NCBI GenBank assembly: GCA_964369605.1
Contig: CAYJFD010000047.1
Coordinates: 1-10,579, forward strand
Length of the DNA: 10,579 bases
Direction: 5' to 3'
Origin: CAYJFD01 sp964369605
Lineage (GTDB): Bacteria > Bacteroidota > Bacteroidia > Bacteroidales > UBA932
Shown here: positions 1 through 7,960 of the stretch, piece by piece
How the letters are laid out: every line of letters begins with the position of its first letter
How positions within the stretch are numbered: the stretch's first letter is position 1
The notes under the pieces: generated by a model
Database searches by the model: none
What the model was told of the DNA's origin: nothing
What the model saw: only the letters and a program-made list of their open reading frames with translations
Program-made: the position numbers and the translations under genes

Positions 1-1
1 A

Positions 2-2158
2 GTAACTACCACAGATGGAGCAAAAACTGCAGAATGTCAAGTAGTAGTATCAAAGACTCCAGTTAATGTAGATTGGATAGAGGTGAGTCCGAGTTCCTTA
101 TCATTTGTAGAAGGAGACACAAAGTCTCAGAAACTAACAGTAATATTTTATCCGAATGATGCCTCAGACAAAAAAGTTACATGGAAGAGTCAGTATGCAA
201 ATGTAATCAAGGTCGATGATGAAGGTAATGTTAGTCTGGCTCAAGGAGCAGCTGATGGTCAGTATTCAACTATTACGGCTACATCTAATGATGGATCTCA
301 CGAGGCTACTTGTTATGTTTCAGTAGTAGCTGCTACAGTTTTGGTGGAAAGTATAAGTTTAGATGTAGAGAGTATAGATTTAAATAAAGGTGATACTCAA
401 AATCTTAAAGCAACTATAAATCCAGCTGATGCCACAAATCAAAATATTAACTGGGAAAGTAGTAATGAAAAGGTGGCGAGCGTAGATGAAAATGGTCGTG
501 TGGAAGCCATAGGTGATGGAACAGCAACTATAACAGTTACGACAGAGGATGGTGAAAAGACAGCAAGCTGTGAAGTAAATGTGACAACAGCAGTAATGGG
601 AATCACTTTAAATAAAGAAAAACTGGATATGTTTAGGGGTGAAAGTGAGAAATTAATCGCGACACTAGATCCAACAGATGCTACAGAGGACGGTATAATA
701 TGGACATCTGAAGACGATCTGATAGTAGAAGTAGATGAGACTGGAAAGTTAACAGCTATGAAAGAAGGTTCTGCAAGGATAACAGCTACTACAGTAGATG
801 GAGGATATAGCGCAGTTTGTGATGTTACAGTTACTATCAAGGTGCTTGGAATAACTATTACACCATCGGATGATTTTACACTTGAGTCATCGGATACGAA
901 GCAGCTAACAGCAGTGGTAGACCCAGTAGACGCAGGTACTATTATGTGGTCTAGTGATAATAAAGAGATAGCAGAAGTTAGTGAATTCGGATTAGTTGTC
1001 GGAAGAGGTAAAGGCTCAACTACCATTCGCGCAAGCGTAGGTAGCGTAGAAGCGACTATCGGAGTTACTGTTACAGTACCTGTTGCTACAGCGATATCAT
1101 TCTATCCGCCAGATGATATTGAGTTAGCTGAGGGTAGCTCGTTAGATCTATTAATAGAGCCAAGTCCTTCCAATGCGTCATTAGAGGGACTAACATGGAA
1201 TTCAAATAACCCTAGTATAGTTTCTGTTGATAATGGAAGGATAAAAGGTGAATCAGAGGGAAGTACACAGATCATAGCTACCTTAGGTACACTTACTGCT
1301 TCGATAAATGTGAATGTTAGCAAGACTTGGCTTATCGAAAATTTTAACGAGAATAACTACCCAGAAGGAGATGTATGGAAGATTGAAGACAAGGTAATAA
1401 ACACATATGATAACGGCTTATCAAGTGCTCTTTATGATGTTGCAGAAAAAAGAGGTTCTGATGTGACCATCACACTAGAATTTGTAAATCTCACAGATAT
1501 CGCAGCTCGTGCTGTTTGGCAGAGTGGTACGTTTCCTAATCTTGCTATATTAGCTCCTCAAATAACAGATGTTAACTTTAATTATTTCGATTCATATACT
1601 ATTACATCTCTATATTTTCCTAAAGTAGAAAAATTTATTAATTCCTTAAATTCTATGCCAAGACTAGAGAAGGTAACACTAAATCCTAATTATTTCACGA
1701 TAGATGACGGTGTGGTATATGATAAAGATAAAACAACTATATTCGCTTATCTTAGGACAAATACTGCCACTACATATATCGCTCCAAGTAGTGTAAAAAC
1801 TGTCGAGTATAATGCATTTAATTATAGTACTTCACTAACAACTTTAGAGTTCCCAGAAGTAGAGAAGGTTGAAAATGGTGCATTTGTTAATTGTTCAGAG
1901 TTAACCACATTAATACTGCCAAAAGCAACAGAGATAGATGGTAATTTTATTATTGATAGTAGTCCGATTACCAAGTTAGAACTAGCTTCAAAGGTGCGTT
2001 ATAACGGTCATTTCGAGTGGACTGATTATATAGATCTAGAAACTATCACATTAACTACAAATACTGTAAATGCAGATGGACGAAGGATGACAACTTCCAC
2101 CGGAGAAAAATCAAAAGAATTCTTCGCTATTATAAAAGACGAAACGCCTGTTGAATAG
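2..2158 (+). CDS. Partial cell-surface protein with Big_2 Ig-like repeats and BspA-type leucine-rich repeats (5' end missing)
   Basis: The reading frame is open from base 2, so the gene begins left of the window; the GTG at 83 is only the first possible start codon inside it. 718 residues are visible. First comes the tail of one Ig-like domain, then five full bacterial Ig-like (Big_2) domains of about 80 residues, starting near nt 71, 344, 598, 844 and 1085. Each has the family pattern: a hydrophobic opening strand, a 'P-x-D-A' or similar turn, 'W-x-S', then 'V-x-x-x-G-x-V' and 'G-x-x-x-I-x-A'. From about nt 1480 to 2060 there are irregular leucine-rich repeats of the BspA (LRR_5) kind, for example 'VENGAFVNCSELTTLILPKA'. 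Such proteins are usually displayed on the cell surface and bind host or matrix ligands; the ligand cannot be read here. The C terminus shows no obvious type IX sorting domain, LPXTG or membrane anchor. The signal peptide and any lipobox would be in the missing N-terminal part. Confidence 0.85.
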   Translation, partial: VTTTDGAKTAECQVVVSKTPVNVDWIEVSPSSLSFVEGDTKSQKLTVIFYPNDASDKKVTWKSQYANVIKVDDEGNVSLAQGAADGQYSTITATSNDGSHEATCYVSVVAATVLVESISLDVESIDLNKGDTQNLKATINPADATNQNINWESSNEKVASVDENGRVEAIGDGTATITVTTEDGEKTASCEVNVTTAVMGITLNKEKLDMFRGESEKLIATLDPTDATEDGIIWTSEDDLIVEVDETGKLTAMKEGSARITATTVDGGYSAVCDVTVTIKVLGITITPSDDFTLESSDTKQLTAVVDPVDAGTIMWSSDNKEIAEVSEFGLVVGRGKGSTTIRASVGSVEATIGVTVTVPVATAISFYPPDDIELAEGSSLDLLIEPSPSNASLEGLTWNSNNPSIVSVDNGRIKGESEGSTQIIATLGTLTASINVNVSKTWLIENFNENNYPEGDVWKIEDKVINTYDNGLSSALYDVAEKRGSDVTITLEFVNLTDIAARAVWQSGTFPNLAILAPQITDVNFNYFDSYTITSLYFPKVEKFINSLNSMPRLEKVTLNPNYFTIDDGVVYDKDKTTIFAYLRTNTATTYIAPSSVKTVEYNAFNYSTSLTTLEFPEVEKVENGAFVNCSELTTLILPKATEIDGNFIIDSSPITKLELASKVRYNGHFEWTDYIDLETITLTTNTVNADGRRMTTSTGEKSKEFFAIIKDETPVE

Positions 2159-2187
2159 AGAAGGAAGAAATAGGTAGGTAGGTAGAG

Positions 2188-2225
2188 ATCACCCTTGCAT
2201 CAAGTAAGTATGCAGGGGTGATTTT
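2188..2225 (+). terminator. Rho-independent terminator of the surface-protein gene
   Basis: A 13-bp stem (2188-2200 with 2210-2222) with a single G-T wobble closes a 9-nt loop and runs into a short T tract at 2222-2225. It lies 30 bp after the stop codon at 2156-2158. A short TAGG microsatellite (2171-2185) sits between stop codon and hairpin. The stem is GC-containing and nearly perfect, but the T run is short. Confidence 0.75.
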
Positions 2226-2234
2226 CGTATGAGT

Positions 2235-2260
2235 AGTGGTGGGTGGGAATGCAGTAATAT
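2235..2260 (+). repeat. Left copy of 26-bp imperfect direct repeat flanking the 72-bp array
   Basis: The segment matches 2589-2614 at 23 of 26 positions and in the same orientation. The core is GTGGGAATGC-R-GTAATAT, where R is A in this copy and G in the other. The two copies lie on either side of the tandem array, 354 bp apart start to start. Confidence 0.7.
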
Positions 2261-2344
2261 ATAGAAAGAAAATAAGTTTATGTGTGAGCTGTGAGTCGAA
2301 TTAAAATATGGTAGTGAATAAATTCGTAGCTCTTTGTAGGTACG

Positions 2345-2560
2345 TCGAAGAAAACACCGTTTAAAAGGCACTTTTGAAGATTTGCTCGGTGGTTTTAGCT
2401 AATTTAGATATGCATATCGAAGAAAACACCGTTTAAAAGCCACTTTTGAAGATTTGCTCGTGATTTTTGTTGATTTTAGGTAGGCACGTCGAAAGAAACC
2501 TCATTAAAAAGACACTTTTGAAGATTTGCTCAATGATTTTAGCTAATTTGGGTAGGTATA
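2345..2560 (+). repeat. Three tandem 72-bp repeat units
   Basis: Three units start at 2345, 2417 and 2489, exactly 72 bp apart. Each has a 43-bp core followed by 29 bp of less conserved, T-rich sequence. Cores 1 and 2 differ at one position; core 3 matches core 1 at 36 of 43. The last 19 bp of the core, CACTTTTGAAGATTTGCTC, are identical in all three. Linkers 1 and 3 agree at 22 of 29 positions and share TTTTAGCTAATTT. Inside each core a short hairpin is possible (AAAAG, 3-nt loop, CTTTT). The third unit changes the loop and flanks but keeps the pairing. A degenerate partial linker may precede unit 1 (about 2322-2344). The period is a multiple of 3, but neither strand gives a frame open through all units. 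The function is unknown. Confidence 0.9.
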
Positions 2561-2588
2561 TGTGGCGTTAGTCCTAAGATTAATCTTC

Positions 2589-2614
2589 AGTGGTATGTGG
2601 GAATGCGGTAATAT
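2589..2614 (+). repeat. Right copy of 26-bp imperfect direct repeat flanking the 72-bp array
   Basis: This is the partner of 2235-2260, with three mismatches. It ends 12 bp before the stop codon of the minus-strand symporter gene. The two copies together bracket the whole 72-bp array. Confidence 0.7.
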
Positions 2615-2626
2615 GCTAGGGGAAAT

Positions 2627-3949
2627 TTAATGTTTGATTGAAGTATAAAATATACCCATTAACATAATTAGTAGAATTACTATTGGGGCTATATATTTAA
2701 CACTTACATACACATATTTTAAGAGTAATGATTTATATTTTATAGTGTGACCACTAGTTATCTCGTCGATAAAATCCTTCTTTTTCATCATCCAACCAGC
2801 GTAAAGTACGACTGCTAGTCCAGTGATAGGCATTAGGACATTTGCGGATAATTTATCAAAACCATCAAAAATAGAGAAACCAAAGACAGTAACTCCTTTT
2901 AGTAAACCAAACGACAAAGCACATAGAACTGCAAAGCATAGTACAAGGCTTGAAGATAGAATTAGGGCAGACTTCCTTGAGAGTCTATGCTTATCCATTA
3001 AGTAACTTACCGGAACCTCTAAAAGAGATATTGATGATGTTACTGCAGCGATGAATAAAGTTACAAAGAAGAGAATAGCTATTATTTGTCCTCCAGCCAT
3101 CTGAGAGAAAATGTGAGGCAGAGTTACAAATGCTAAACCTGGACCTTCTGAAGGAGAGATTCCAAAAGCGAATACTGCCGGCATGATCGCTAGTCCTGCT
3201 ATTATTGCAAAAATCGTATCTGATAGGGCTGATAACGAGGAGGTCTTGATTATATTTTCACTTTTCTTAGTGTAAGATGCATAGGTAAGAATGGTTCCAC
3301 AGCCTAAGCTAAGTGAGAAAAAGGCTTGTCCTAGTGCTGCGATTAACATATCGGCATTGACTTTGGAAAAGTCCGGTTTTAAAAGAAAGGATACGCCCTT
3401 TGAGGCTCCTGGGAGTGTAAGTGAATAACTTGCTATCGCAATAATTATTAAAAATAACATCGGCATCATAAATTTTGAATACCTTTCTATCCCCTTTCTT
3501 ACTCCAAAGAGCAATACGCTAAAAGTTATAGCTATGAATATAAACGCATTTATTATTGGAGACCAAGCACCTCCAAGTGTTTGCTGATATACCGCCTCTA
3601 AATATTCAGATGATGGTGAAACTACTGAAAATGTGAGAGCTTTTAGCAAATATCCTATACTCCACCCTCCTACTACCGAGTAAAATGAGATGACACATAT
3701 AGCTGAAATAACAGAAAGGATTCTGATATTTTTTATTCCTGCATGCCTTCTTCTTCCTAATACAAATTCGGAATACATTATAGGTAAACATAAAAAGAAT
3801 ACAAAAATCAAGTATATTATTATGAATGCAGCTCCTCCATTTGTGCCTACTAAATATGGAAAACGCCATAGATTACCTAAACCGACTGCTGAACCTGCAA
3901 GAGCGACTAATAAACCAAAACTTGAATTAAATGTTTCTTTCTTTGCCAT
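2627..3949 (-). CDS. Sodium-dependent transporter of the SNF (neurotransmitter:sodium symporter) family
   Basis: This is a 440-residue inner-membrane protein of the LeuT-fold SNF/NSS family, which couples Na+ entry to import of amino acids or related amines. TM1 carries the family signature: residues 26-42 read 'NLWRFPYLVGTNGGAAF', including the unwound region that binds Na+ and substrate. The broken TM6 reads 'SLGCGTILTYASY' (212-224). TM8 has 'TSS' (304-306), equivalent to the Na2-site Thr/Ser of LeuT. I count 11 hydrophobic segments, the last at about 415-436; this matches the 11-TM bacterial subgroup of about 440-450 residues (MhsT/TnaT-like) rather than the 12-TM form. The ATG lies 4 bp after the stop codon of the UDP-glucose dehydrogenase gene, so the two are probably co-transcribed. 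The substrate cannot be assigned; tryptophan, tyrosine or branched-chain amino acids are possibilities from the family. Confidence 0.92.
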   Translation of the reverse strand: MAKKETFNSSFGLLVALAGSAVGLGNLWRFPYLVGTNGGAAFIIIYLIFVFFLCLPIMYSEFVLGRRRHAGIKNIRILSVISAICVISFYSVVGGWSIGYLLKALTFSVVSPSSEYLEAVYQQTLGGAWSPIINAFIFIAITFSVLLFGVRKGIERYSKFMMPMLFLIIIAIASYSLTLPGASKGVSFLLKPDFSKVNADMLIAALGQAFFSLSLGCGTILTYASYTKKSENIIKTSSLSALSDTIFAIIAGLAIMPAVFAFGISPSEGPGLAFVTLPHIFSQMAGGQIIAILFFVTLFIAAVTSSISLLEVPVSYLMDKHRLSRKSALILSSSLVLCFAVLCALSFGLLKGVTVFGFSIFDGFDKLSANVLMPITGLAVVLYAGWMMKKKDFIDEITSGHTIKYKSLLLKYVYVSVKYIAPIVILLIMLMGIFYTSIKH

Positions 3950-3953
3950 CGTA

Positions 3954-5276
3954 TTAAAATTTAGTTCCTATCGAAGTATAGTTAAACCCTAGCTCTTCTA
4001 GTTCTGATCTATGATATATATTTCTTCCATCTAGGATTAGAGCATTCTCACTCATCCCACTCTTCACCTTCTCCCACTCGGGAAGTCTAAAATTTTTCCA
4101 TTCTGTTACTAGCATTAGAGCATCAGCATCTTGGGTAGCTTGATACATATCACTAGTATATTCCACTTTATCTCCTAATAGGTGTCTACACTCGTCCATC
4201 GCTATAGGATCGTAAACTTTCACCTTAGCTCCGGCCTCTAATAACAAGTCTATCAACACGAGCGAAGGTGCCTCCCTCATATCATCGGTTTCTGGCTTGA
4301 AAGATAGCCCCCATATTGCGACAGTTCTACCTTTGATATTGTTCTGAAAGAACGTCATCAACTTAGAAAAAAGAACTTCCTTTTGAACTTTATTTACCTG
4401 CTCTACGGCATTCAGTATTTGCAAGTCATAACCATTTTGCTGCGCTGTTTTTACGAGTGCTTTAACATCTTTTGGGAAGCAACTCCCTCCATAGCCACAC
4501 CCTGGATATAAGAATTTTGAGCCTATTCTAGTATCTGAGCCTATGCCCTTTCTAACCATATTGACATCTGCACCTACTAACTCACAAAGATTTGCGATCT
4601 CATTCATAAAGGAGATTCTTGTAGCTAACATCGAGTTTGCCGCATATTTTATCATCTCAGCCGAAGGTATGTCTGTAAAGATTAACCTATCGTTTACAAG
4701 CATAAATGGGCGATACACTCTGGCTAGAAGGTCTTTTGCTCTCTCACTTTCAACGCCTACTACTACCCTATCTGGTGACATAAAATCTTTAATAGCTGCT
4801 CCTTCTTTTAGGAATTCTGGATTAGATGCGACATCAAATGGTATATCTACTCCTCGTTTTTCAAGTTCACTCTTGATGGTTTGTTTAACTTTTAATGAGG
4901 TACCCACGGGAACTGTACTTTTGGTTACTACACACAGGTAATTATTCATAGAACGACCGATATCGCTAGCCACAGCCAAAACATGTTGTAGATCTGCTGA
5001 ACCGTCCTCACCAGGAGGTGTACCTACTGCACAGAATATCAGTTCGACATCGTTTATACAATCTTGAAGGTTTGTTGTAAAATGTAGTCTTCCGTTTTTT
5101 ACATTATTTTGAACCATTTCATTTAGTCCAGGTTCATAGATAGGAATTATTCCTTTCTTTAGTTTATCAATCTTATTTTGATCTAGATCTATACAAGTAA
5201 CCTCTATTCCCATTTCGGAAAAGCAAGTCCCTGACACTAAACCAACATATCCTACTCCTACTACTGCTATTTTCAT
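3954..5276 (-). CDS. ugd: UDP-glucose 6-dehydrogenase
   Basis: This cytoplasmic enzyme oxidises UDP-glucose to UDP-glucuronate in two NAD+-dependent steps, supplying uronic acid (and derived pentoses) for capsule, exopolysaccharide or lipid modification. The 440 residues match the usual length. The N-terminal Rossmann motif GVGYVG is at 7-12 (Gly7, Gly9, Gly12). The family segment 'NPEFLKEG' is at 152-159 and 'EMIKYAANS' at 207-215 (Lys210, Asn214). The catalytic cysteine is Cys266 in 'GYGGSCFPKD'. The C-terminal UDP-binding domain ends with 'DGRNIY'. All residues expected for activity are present. The related UDP-N-acetyl-mannosamine dehydrogenases share this fold, but 'FLKEG' and 'GSCFPKD' fit the UDP-glucose group better. 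The gene is 61 bp downstream of feoAB and 4 bp upstream of the symporter gene. No TAnnTTTG box or terminator is seen in the 61-bp gap, so transcription may continue from feoAB. Confidence 0.93.
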   Translation of the reverse strand: MKIAVVGVGYVGLVSGTCFSEMGIEVTCIDLDQNKIDKLKKGIIPIYEPGLNEMVQNNVKNGRLHFTTNLQDCINDVELIFCAVGTPPGEDGSADLQHVLAVASDIGRSMNNYLCVVTKSTVPVGTSLKVKQTIKSELEKRGVDIPFDVASNPEFLKEGAAIKDFMSPDRVVVGVESERAKDLLARVYRPFMLVNDRLIFTDIPSAEMIKYAANSMLATRISFMNEIANLCELVGADVNMVRKGIGSDTRIGSKFLYPGCGYGGSCFPKDVKALVKTAQQNGYDLQILNAVEQVNKVQKEVLFSKLMTFFQNNIKGRTVAIWGLSFKPETDDMREAPSLVLIDLLLEAGAKVKVYDPIAMDECRHLLGDKVEYTSDMYQATQDADALMLVTEWKNFRLPEWEKVKSGMSENALILDGRNIYHRSELEELGFNYTSIGTKF

Positions 5277-5337
5277 TTGTTTCTATTATTTTCTAAAAAA
5301 AAGTTTCTAATCGTTTAATCTGCAATAATTTGTCCTA

Positions 5338-7842
5338 CTATTTATGATCTCTGCTTTTACACGAGGTCTCACTGCATGAGGCACATTTTCCTTTGTTATT
5401 AATAGTTTTTCTTACTTTTATGAATGTAAAATATATTGCTAACAACATAATCAGGACTACTAATACCTGCTGCCATATATTTAATACTAGACTCTGGTAT
5501 ACGGCAAAGGATACCATCCACGCTAATGCTATCGTATAAAATAGCGTAAATAAGGCCCATCCCCAACTCTCTGTCTCGTTCTTTATCACTGAAATCGTAC
5601 CGATGCACGGAATGTAAATTAAAACAAATAACATCAAACTTAGCGCAACTCTCCAATCAAATACTGGGTTTCCATCTTTATCTACCTCATTTTTCAATCT
5701 CTCTGTTAAAGAAGCGGTATCTTCAGGGCTATCTGCGTTATATAGCACGCTCATTGAGGATACTACGACCTCTTTTGCGGCAACTCCTGTCAGTAAGGCA
5801 ATACTTGTTTTCCAATCAAATCCAAGTGGTTCTAGTACAGGCTGTATAAATTTTCCTGTTTGTCCCAAATAAGAGTTTTCTTGCTGTAAATTTTTATCTT
5901 GGTGACGAGGGAAATAGCTCAATCCCCAAATTAAAATAGAGGCTAATAAAATAGTAGTTGCCACTTTTTGTATGTACTGCTTGCACTTGTCCCAAGAATC
6001 CATTAATAATGCCCTTAAAGTAGGGACTCTATATGGAGGTAATTCCATTACGAAAGGGGTATCTTCTTTTGAAAAGAAGATTTTTTTGAAAAGCAAAGAC
6101 ATCAGTCCAGCTAGTAATATTCCTGTTAGGTAGATACTAAATAGTACTAACCCGGAGTTATTAGGGAAGAAGGCACTCACTAATAGTAGGTAGACAGGTA
6201 GTCTTGCTCCGCAGGAAATTAAAGGGTTTATTAAGATTGTCAATAGTCTATTATTTCTATTCTCTATCGTACGTGTAGCCACGATTGCTGGAACATTACA
6301 CCCAAATCCCATCATTAGTGGGATGAATGATCTTCCGTGCAAGCCTATCTTATGCATTAATTTATCCATAATAAATGCTGCTCGTGCCATATAGCCTGTT
6401 GTCTCAAAAAGCGCGATAAAGAAATATAGAATCAAAATGTTAGGAAGGAATACAAGAACTCCTCCTACTCCTCCAATTATTCCATCCACTAGTAAATCTT
6501 TAAGGATGCCATCTGCCATATTTGCACCCACTAAGTCTGCAAGTTTTCCAAATAACTGCTCTATCCAGTCCATAGGGTACTGCCCTAGGGTAAAGGTTGC
6601 TTGAAATATCAGATATACTGCCAGTAAAAAGATCGGGTAACCTAAGAATTTATTAGTTACGATATTATCAATCTTTGATGTAACATTATTCTCTTTTATT
6701 CTCTCTGTAGGGCTATATGTTTCTTTTAGTGCACCACGTATAAAGCCATATCTTGCATCTAAAATTAGATTTTCTGGACTTTCTTTATAATATGTCCTAA
6801 GTTTAAGTATCTGTCTATCTCTTTTTTCTATAATTTCACCATCACTAGACATTTTCTTTACTATAGCTTCTATCTCTTGGTCTTTCTCCAAGAGTTTTAC
6901 TGCTAGAAATCGAGGTGAAAACTTAGATGTTAGCACATCATATCTTACTACCTCTTTTTTCAAATCTTTGATAGCTTCTTCAACGTGAGGAGGATAGTTT
7001 ATATGTATATGTTTATTTGTATGCACACAGACCTCGCCCTCATATAATTCAATTATTTTATCTAATAAAGTTTCTAAGCCTATTTTCTTTGTAGAAATCG
7101 TAGGTACAATTGTTGTGCCTAATAACTCACCTAATATCTCGTGTTCTAGCTTGTCTCCCTTGGATAATAACTCATCATACATATTCAAGGAGATAAGCAT
7201 AGGTATATTCATATCTATGAGTTGGGTTGTCAAATATAGATTTCTCTCTAAATTATTAGCATCTAAGACATTAAGCACTAAATCGGGATCATCTTCTTGC
7301 AAGTGCTTTAAAACATATTTTTCTTCAGGTGAATATGCAGAGATGGAGTATGTTCCTGGCAAATCTACTAAGGTGATGCTGTAGCCCTTATAATCTATTT
7401 TACCTTCCTTTGAACCTACAGTTACGCCGCTGTAGTTTCCGACTTTCTCATTGCGACCTAGCACTGCATTAAAGAGGCTTGTTTTTCCGCAGTTTGGGTT
7501 CCCTACTAAAGCTACTTTAATATCTTTGCTTTGACCAAGAGCCTTTAACCTTGTTACTTCCTCTATACTTTTTCCGTAATTATCTTCGTTAAATATTTCC
7601 GTCTGTTCGTTTGCCTGATCCACCGTCAATATTTTTATATTCTGTGCTTCACTCTTTCGTAGTGAAATATTATATCCCATCAAACTAAACTCAATAGGAT
7701 CATTTAAAGGTGCTGTTCGTAAACGTTCTACTACCTTCCCTTTTGTAAAGCCCATCTCGATGATTCGCTTTCTTATTCCACCGTGTCCATAGACCTTTAC
7801 GATAACTGCCTTTTGATCATATTGTAATTCTGATAATCTCAT
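5338..7842 (-). CDS. feoB: Ferrous iron transporter, FeoA-FeoB fusion with Cys-rich C-terminal tail
   Basis: This 834-residue inner-membrane Fe(II) importer has three parts. Residues 1-73 form a FeoA (SH3-like) domain ('MGFTKGKVVE', 'ISLRKSEAQNI'). Residues about 107-270 form the GTPase domain: G1 GNPNCGKT 114-121, G2 around Thr141 in 'NYSGVTVGSKEG', G3 DLPG 160-163 and G4 NMYD 220-223. The membrane part from about 398 contains the conserved 'GFGCNVPA' (512-519, Cys515), 'SCGARLPVY' (543-551) and 'GVAAKEVVVSS' (686-696). After the usual end there is an extra membrane segment (about 789-808), then a basic stretch and a short tail with Cys820, Cys823 and Cys828. This arrangement resembles the small FeoB-associated Cys-rich membrane proteins normally encoded separately. 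FeoA-FeoB fusions are known in Bacteroidetes. The ATG at 7842 is supported by the intact FeoA start and a promoter box at 7870-7877. FeoB homologues can also transport Mn(II), so metal preference is inferred. Confidence 0.94.
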   Translation of the reverse strand: MRLSELQYDQKAVIVKVYGHGGIRKRIIEMGFTKGKVVERLRTAPLNDPIEFSLMGYNISLRKSEAQNIKILTVDQANEQTEIFNEDNYGKSIEEVTRLKALGQSKDIKVALVGNPNCGKTSLFNAVLGRNEKVGNYSGVTVGSKEGKIDYKGYSITLVDLPGTYSISAYSPEEKYVLKHLQEDDPDLVLNVLDANNLERNLYLTTQLIDMNIPMLISLNMYDELLSKGDKLEHEILGELLGTTIVPTISTKKIGLETLLDKIIELYEGEVCVHTNKHIHINYPPHVEEAIKDLKKEVVRYDVLTSKFSPRFLAVKLLEKDQEIEAIVKKMSSDGEIIEKRDRQILKLRTYYKESPENLILDARYGFIRGALKETYSPTERIKENNVTSKIDNIVTNKFLGYPIFLLAVYLIFQATFTLGQYPMDWIEQLFGKLADLVGANMADGILKDLLVDGIIGGVGGVLVFLPNILILYFFIALFETTGYMARAAFIMDKLMHKIGLHGRSFIPLMMGFGCNVPAIVATRTIENRNNRLLTILINPLISCGARLPVYLLLVSAFFPNNSGLVLFSIYLTGILLAGLMSLLFKKIFFSKEDTPFVMELPPYRVPTLRALLMDSWDKCKQYIQKVATTILLASILIWGLSYFPRHQDKNLQQENSYLGQTGKFIQPVLEPLGFDWKTSIALLTGVAAKEVVVSSMSVLYNADSPEDTASLTERLKNEVDKDGNPVFDWRVALSLMLFVLIYIPCIGTISVIKNETESWGWALFTLFYTIALAWMVSFAVYQSLVLNIWQQVLVVLIMLLAIYFTFIKVRKTINNKGKCASCSETSCKSRDHK

Positions 7843-7869
7843 TTTTTGCGTGCATTTATATATATCTTA

Positions 7870-7877
7870 CAAAAATA
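7870..7877 (-). promoter_or_regulatory. Candidate -7 box for feoAB
   Basis: On the minus strand this reads TATTTTTG, a full match to the Bacteroidetes sigma-ABfr -7 element TAnnTTTG, 27 bp upstream of the feoAB ATG. No TTG is seen at the expected -33 spacing, and the region is very AT-rich, so chance occurrence is possible. Confidence 0.5.
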
Positions 7878-7895
7878 CTTTAATAATTTAAATTT

Positions 7896-7909
7896 ATACT
7901 ACTTAGTAT
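7896..7909. promoter_or_regulatory. Palindrome upstream of feoAB, possible operator
   Basis: The sequence ATACTA-CT-TAGTAT has perfect 6-bp arms around a 2-bp centre. It lies about 19 bp upstream of the candidate feoAB -7 box, roughly where a -33 element would sit, and between two divergent genes. An iron-responsive repressor site is a reasonable guess, but it does not resemble a classic Fur box. Confidence 0.3.
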
Positions 7910-7952
7910 TATGTATTTTTTAAAATCTAATTAATTATTCAGACATAATTGT

Positions 7953-7960
7953 TATATTTG
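7953..7960 (+). promoter_or_regulatory. Candidate -7 box for the GNAT-family gene
   Basis: TATATTTG matches TAnnTTTG and ends 18 bp before the ATG at 7979, implying a very short leader. No good -33 TTG is present at 19-21 bp. There is no Shine-Dalgarno sequence, as is usual in this phylum. Confidence 0.5.

Larger units (their letters stand above)
2159..2626. other. Convergent intergenic region, non-coding, repeat-containing
   Basis: This 468-bp stretch lies between two genes that end towards each other. It holds the terminator at 2188-2225, a 26-bp direct repeat pair (2235-2260 and 2589-2614), a three-unit 72-bp tandem array (2345-2560) and a perfect 12-bp palindrome, AAGATTAATCTT, at 2576-2587. 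I see no convincing coding sequence; the only sizeable reading frame (minus strand, 2189-2371) runs through both terminator and repeat. No clear terminator for the minus-strand symporter gene is visible. Confidence 0.7.

Noticed and set aside
439..1323. Minus-strand reading frames opposite the surface-protein gene
   Set aside because: They are antisense shadows of the Big_2 repeats, rich in Ser/Val/Thr because of the opposite-strand codons, with no independent support.
2189..2371. Small minus-strand gene of 60 codons
   Set aside because: It overlaps the strong terminator hairpin and the first 72-bp unit, begins at a GTG inside the repeat core, has no domain-like composition, and the equivalent frame is soon stopped in units 2 and 3.
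2345..2560. CRISPR array
   Set aside because: There are only three units, the 43-bp cores are degenerate (36/43 for the third), linkers 1 and 3 are similar to each other, and no cas genes are in the window.
4543..4941. Plus-strand reading frame of 132 codons inside ugd
   Set aside because: It lies wholly within the well-conserved UDP-glucose dehydrogenase gene on the other strand and shows no recognisable protein features.
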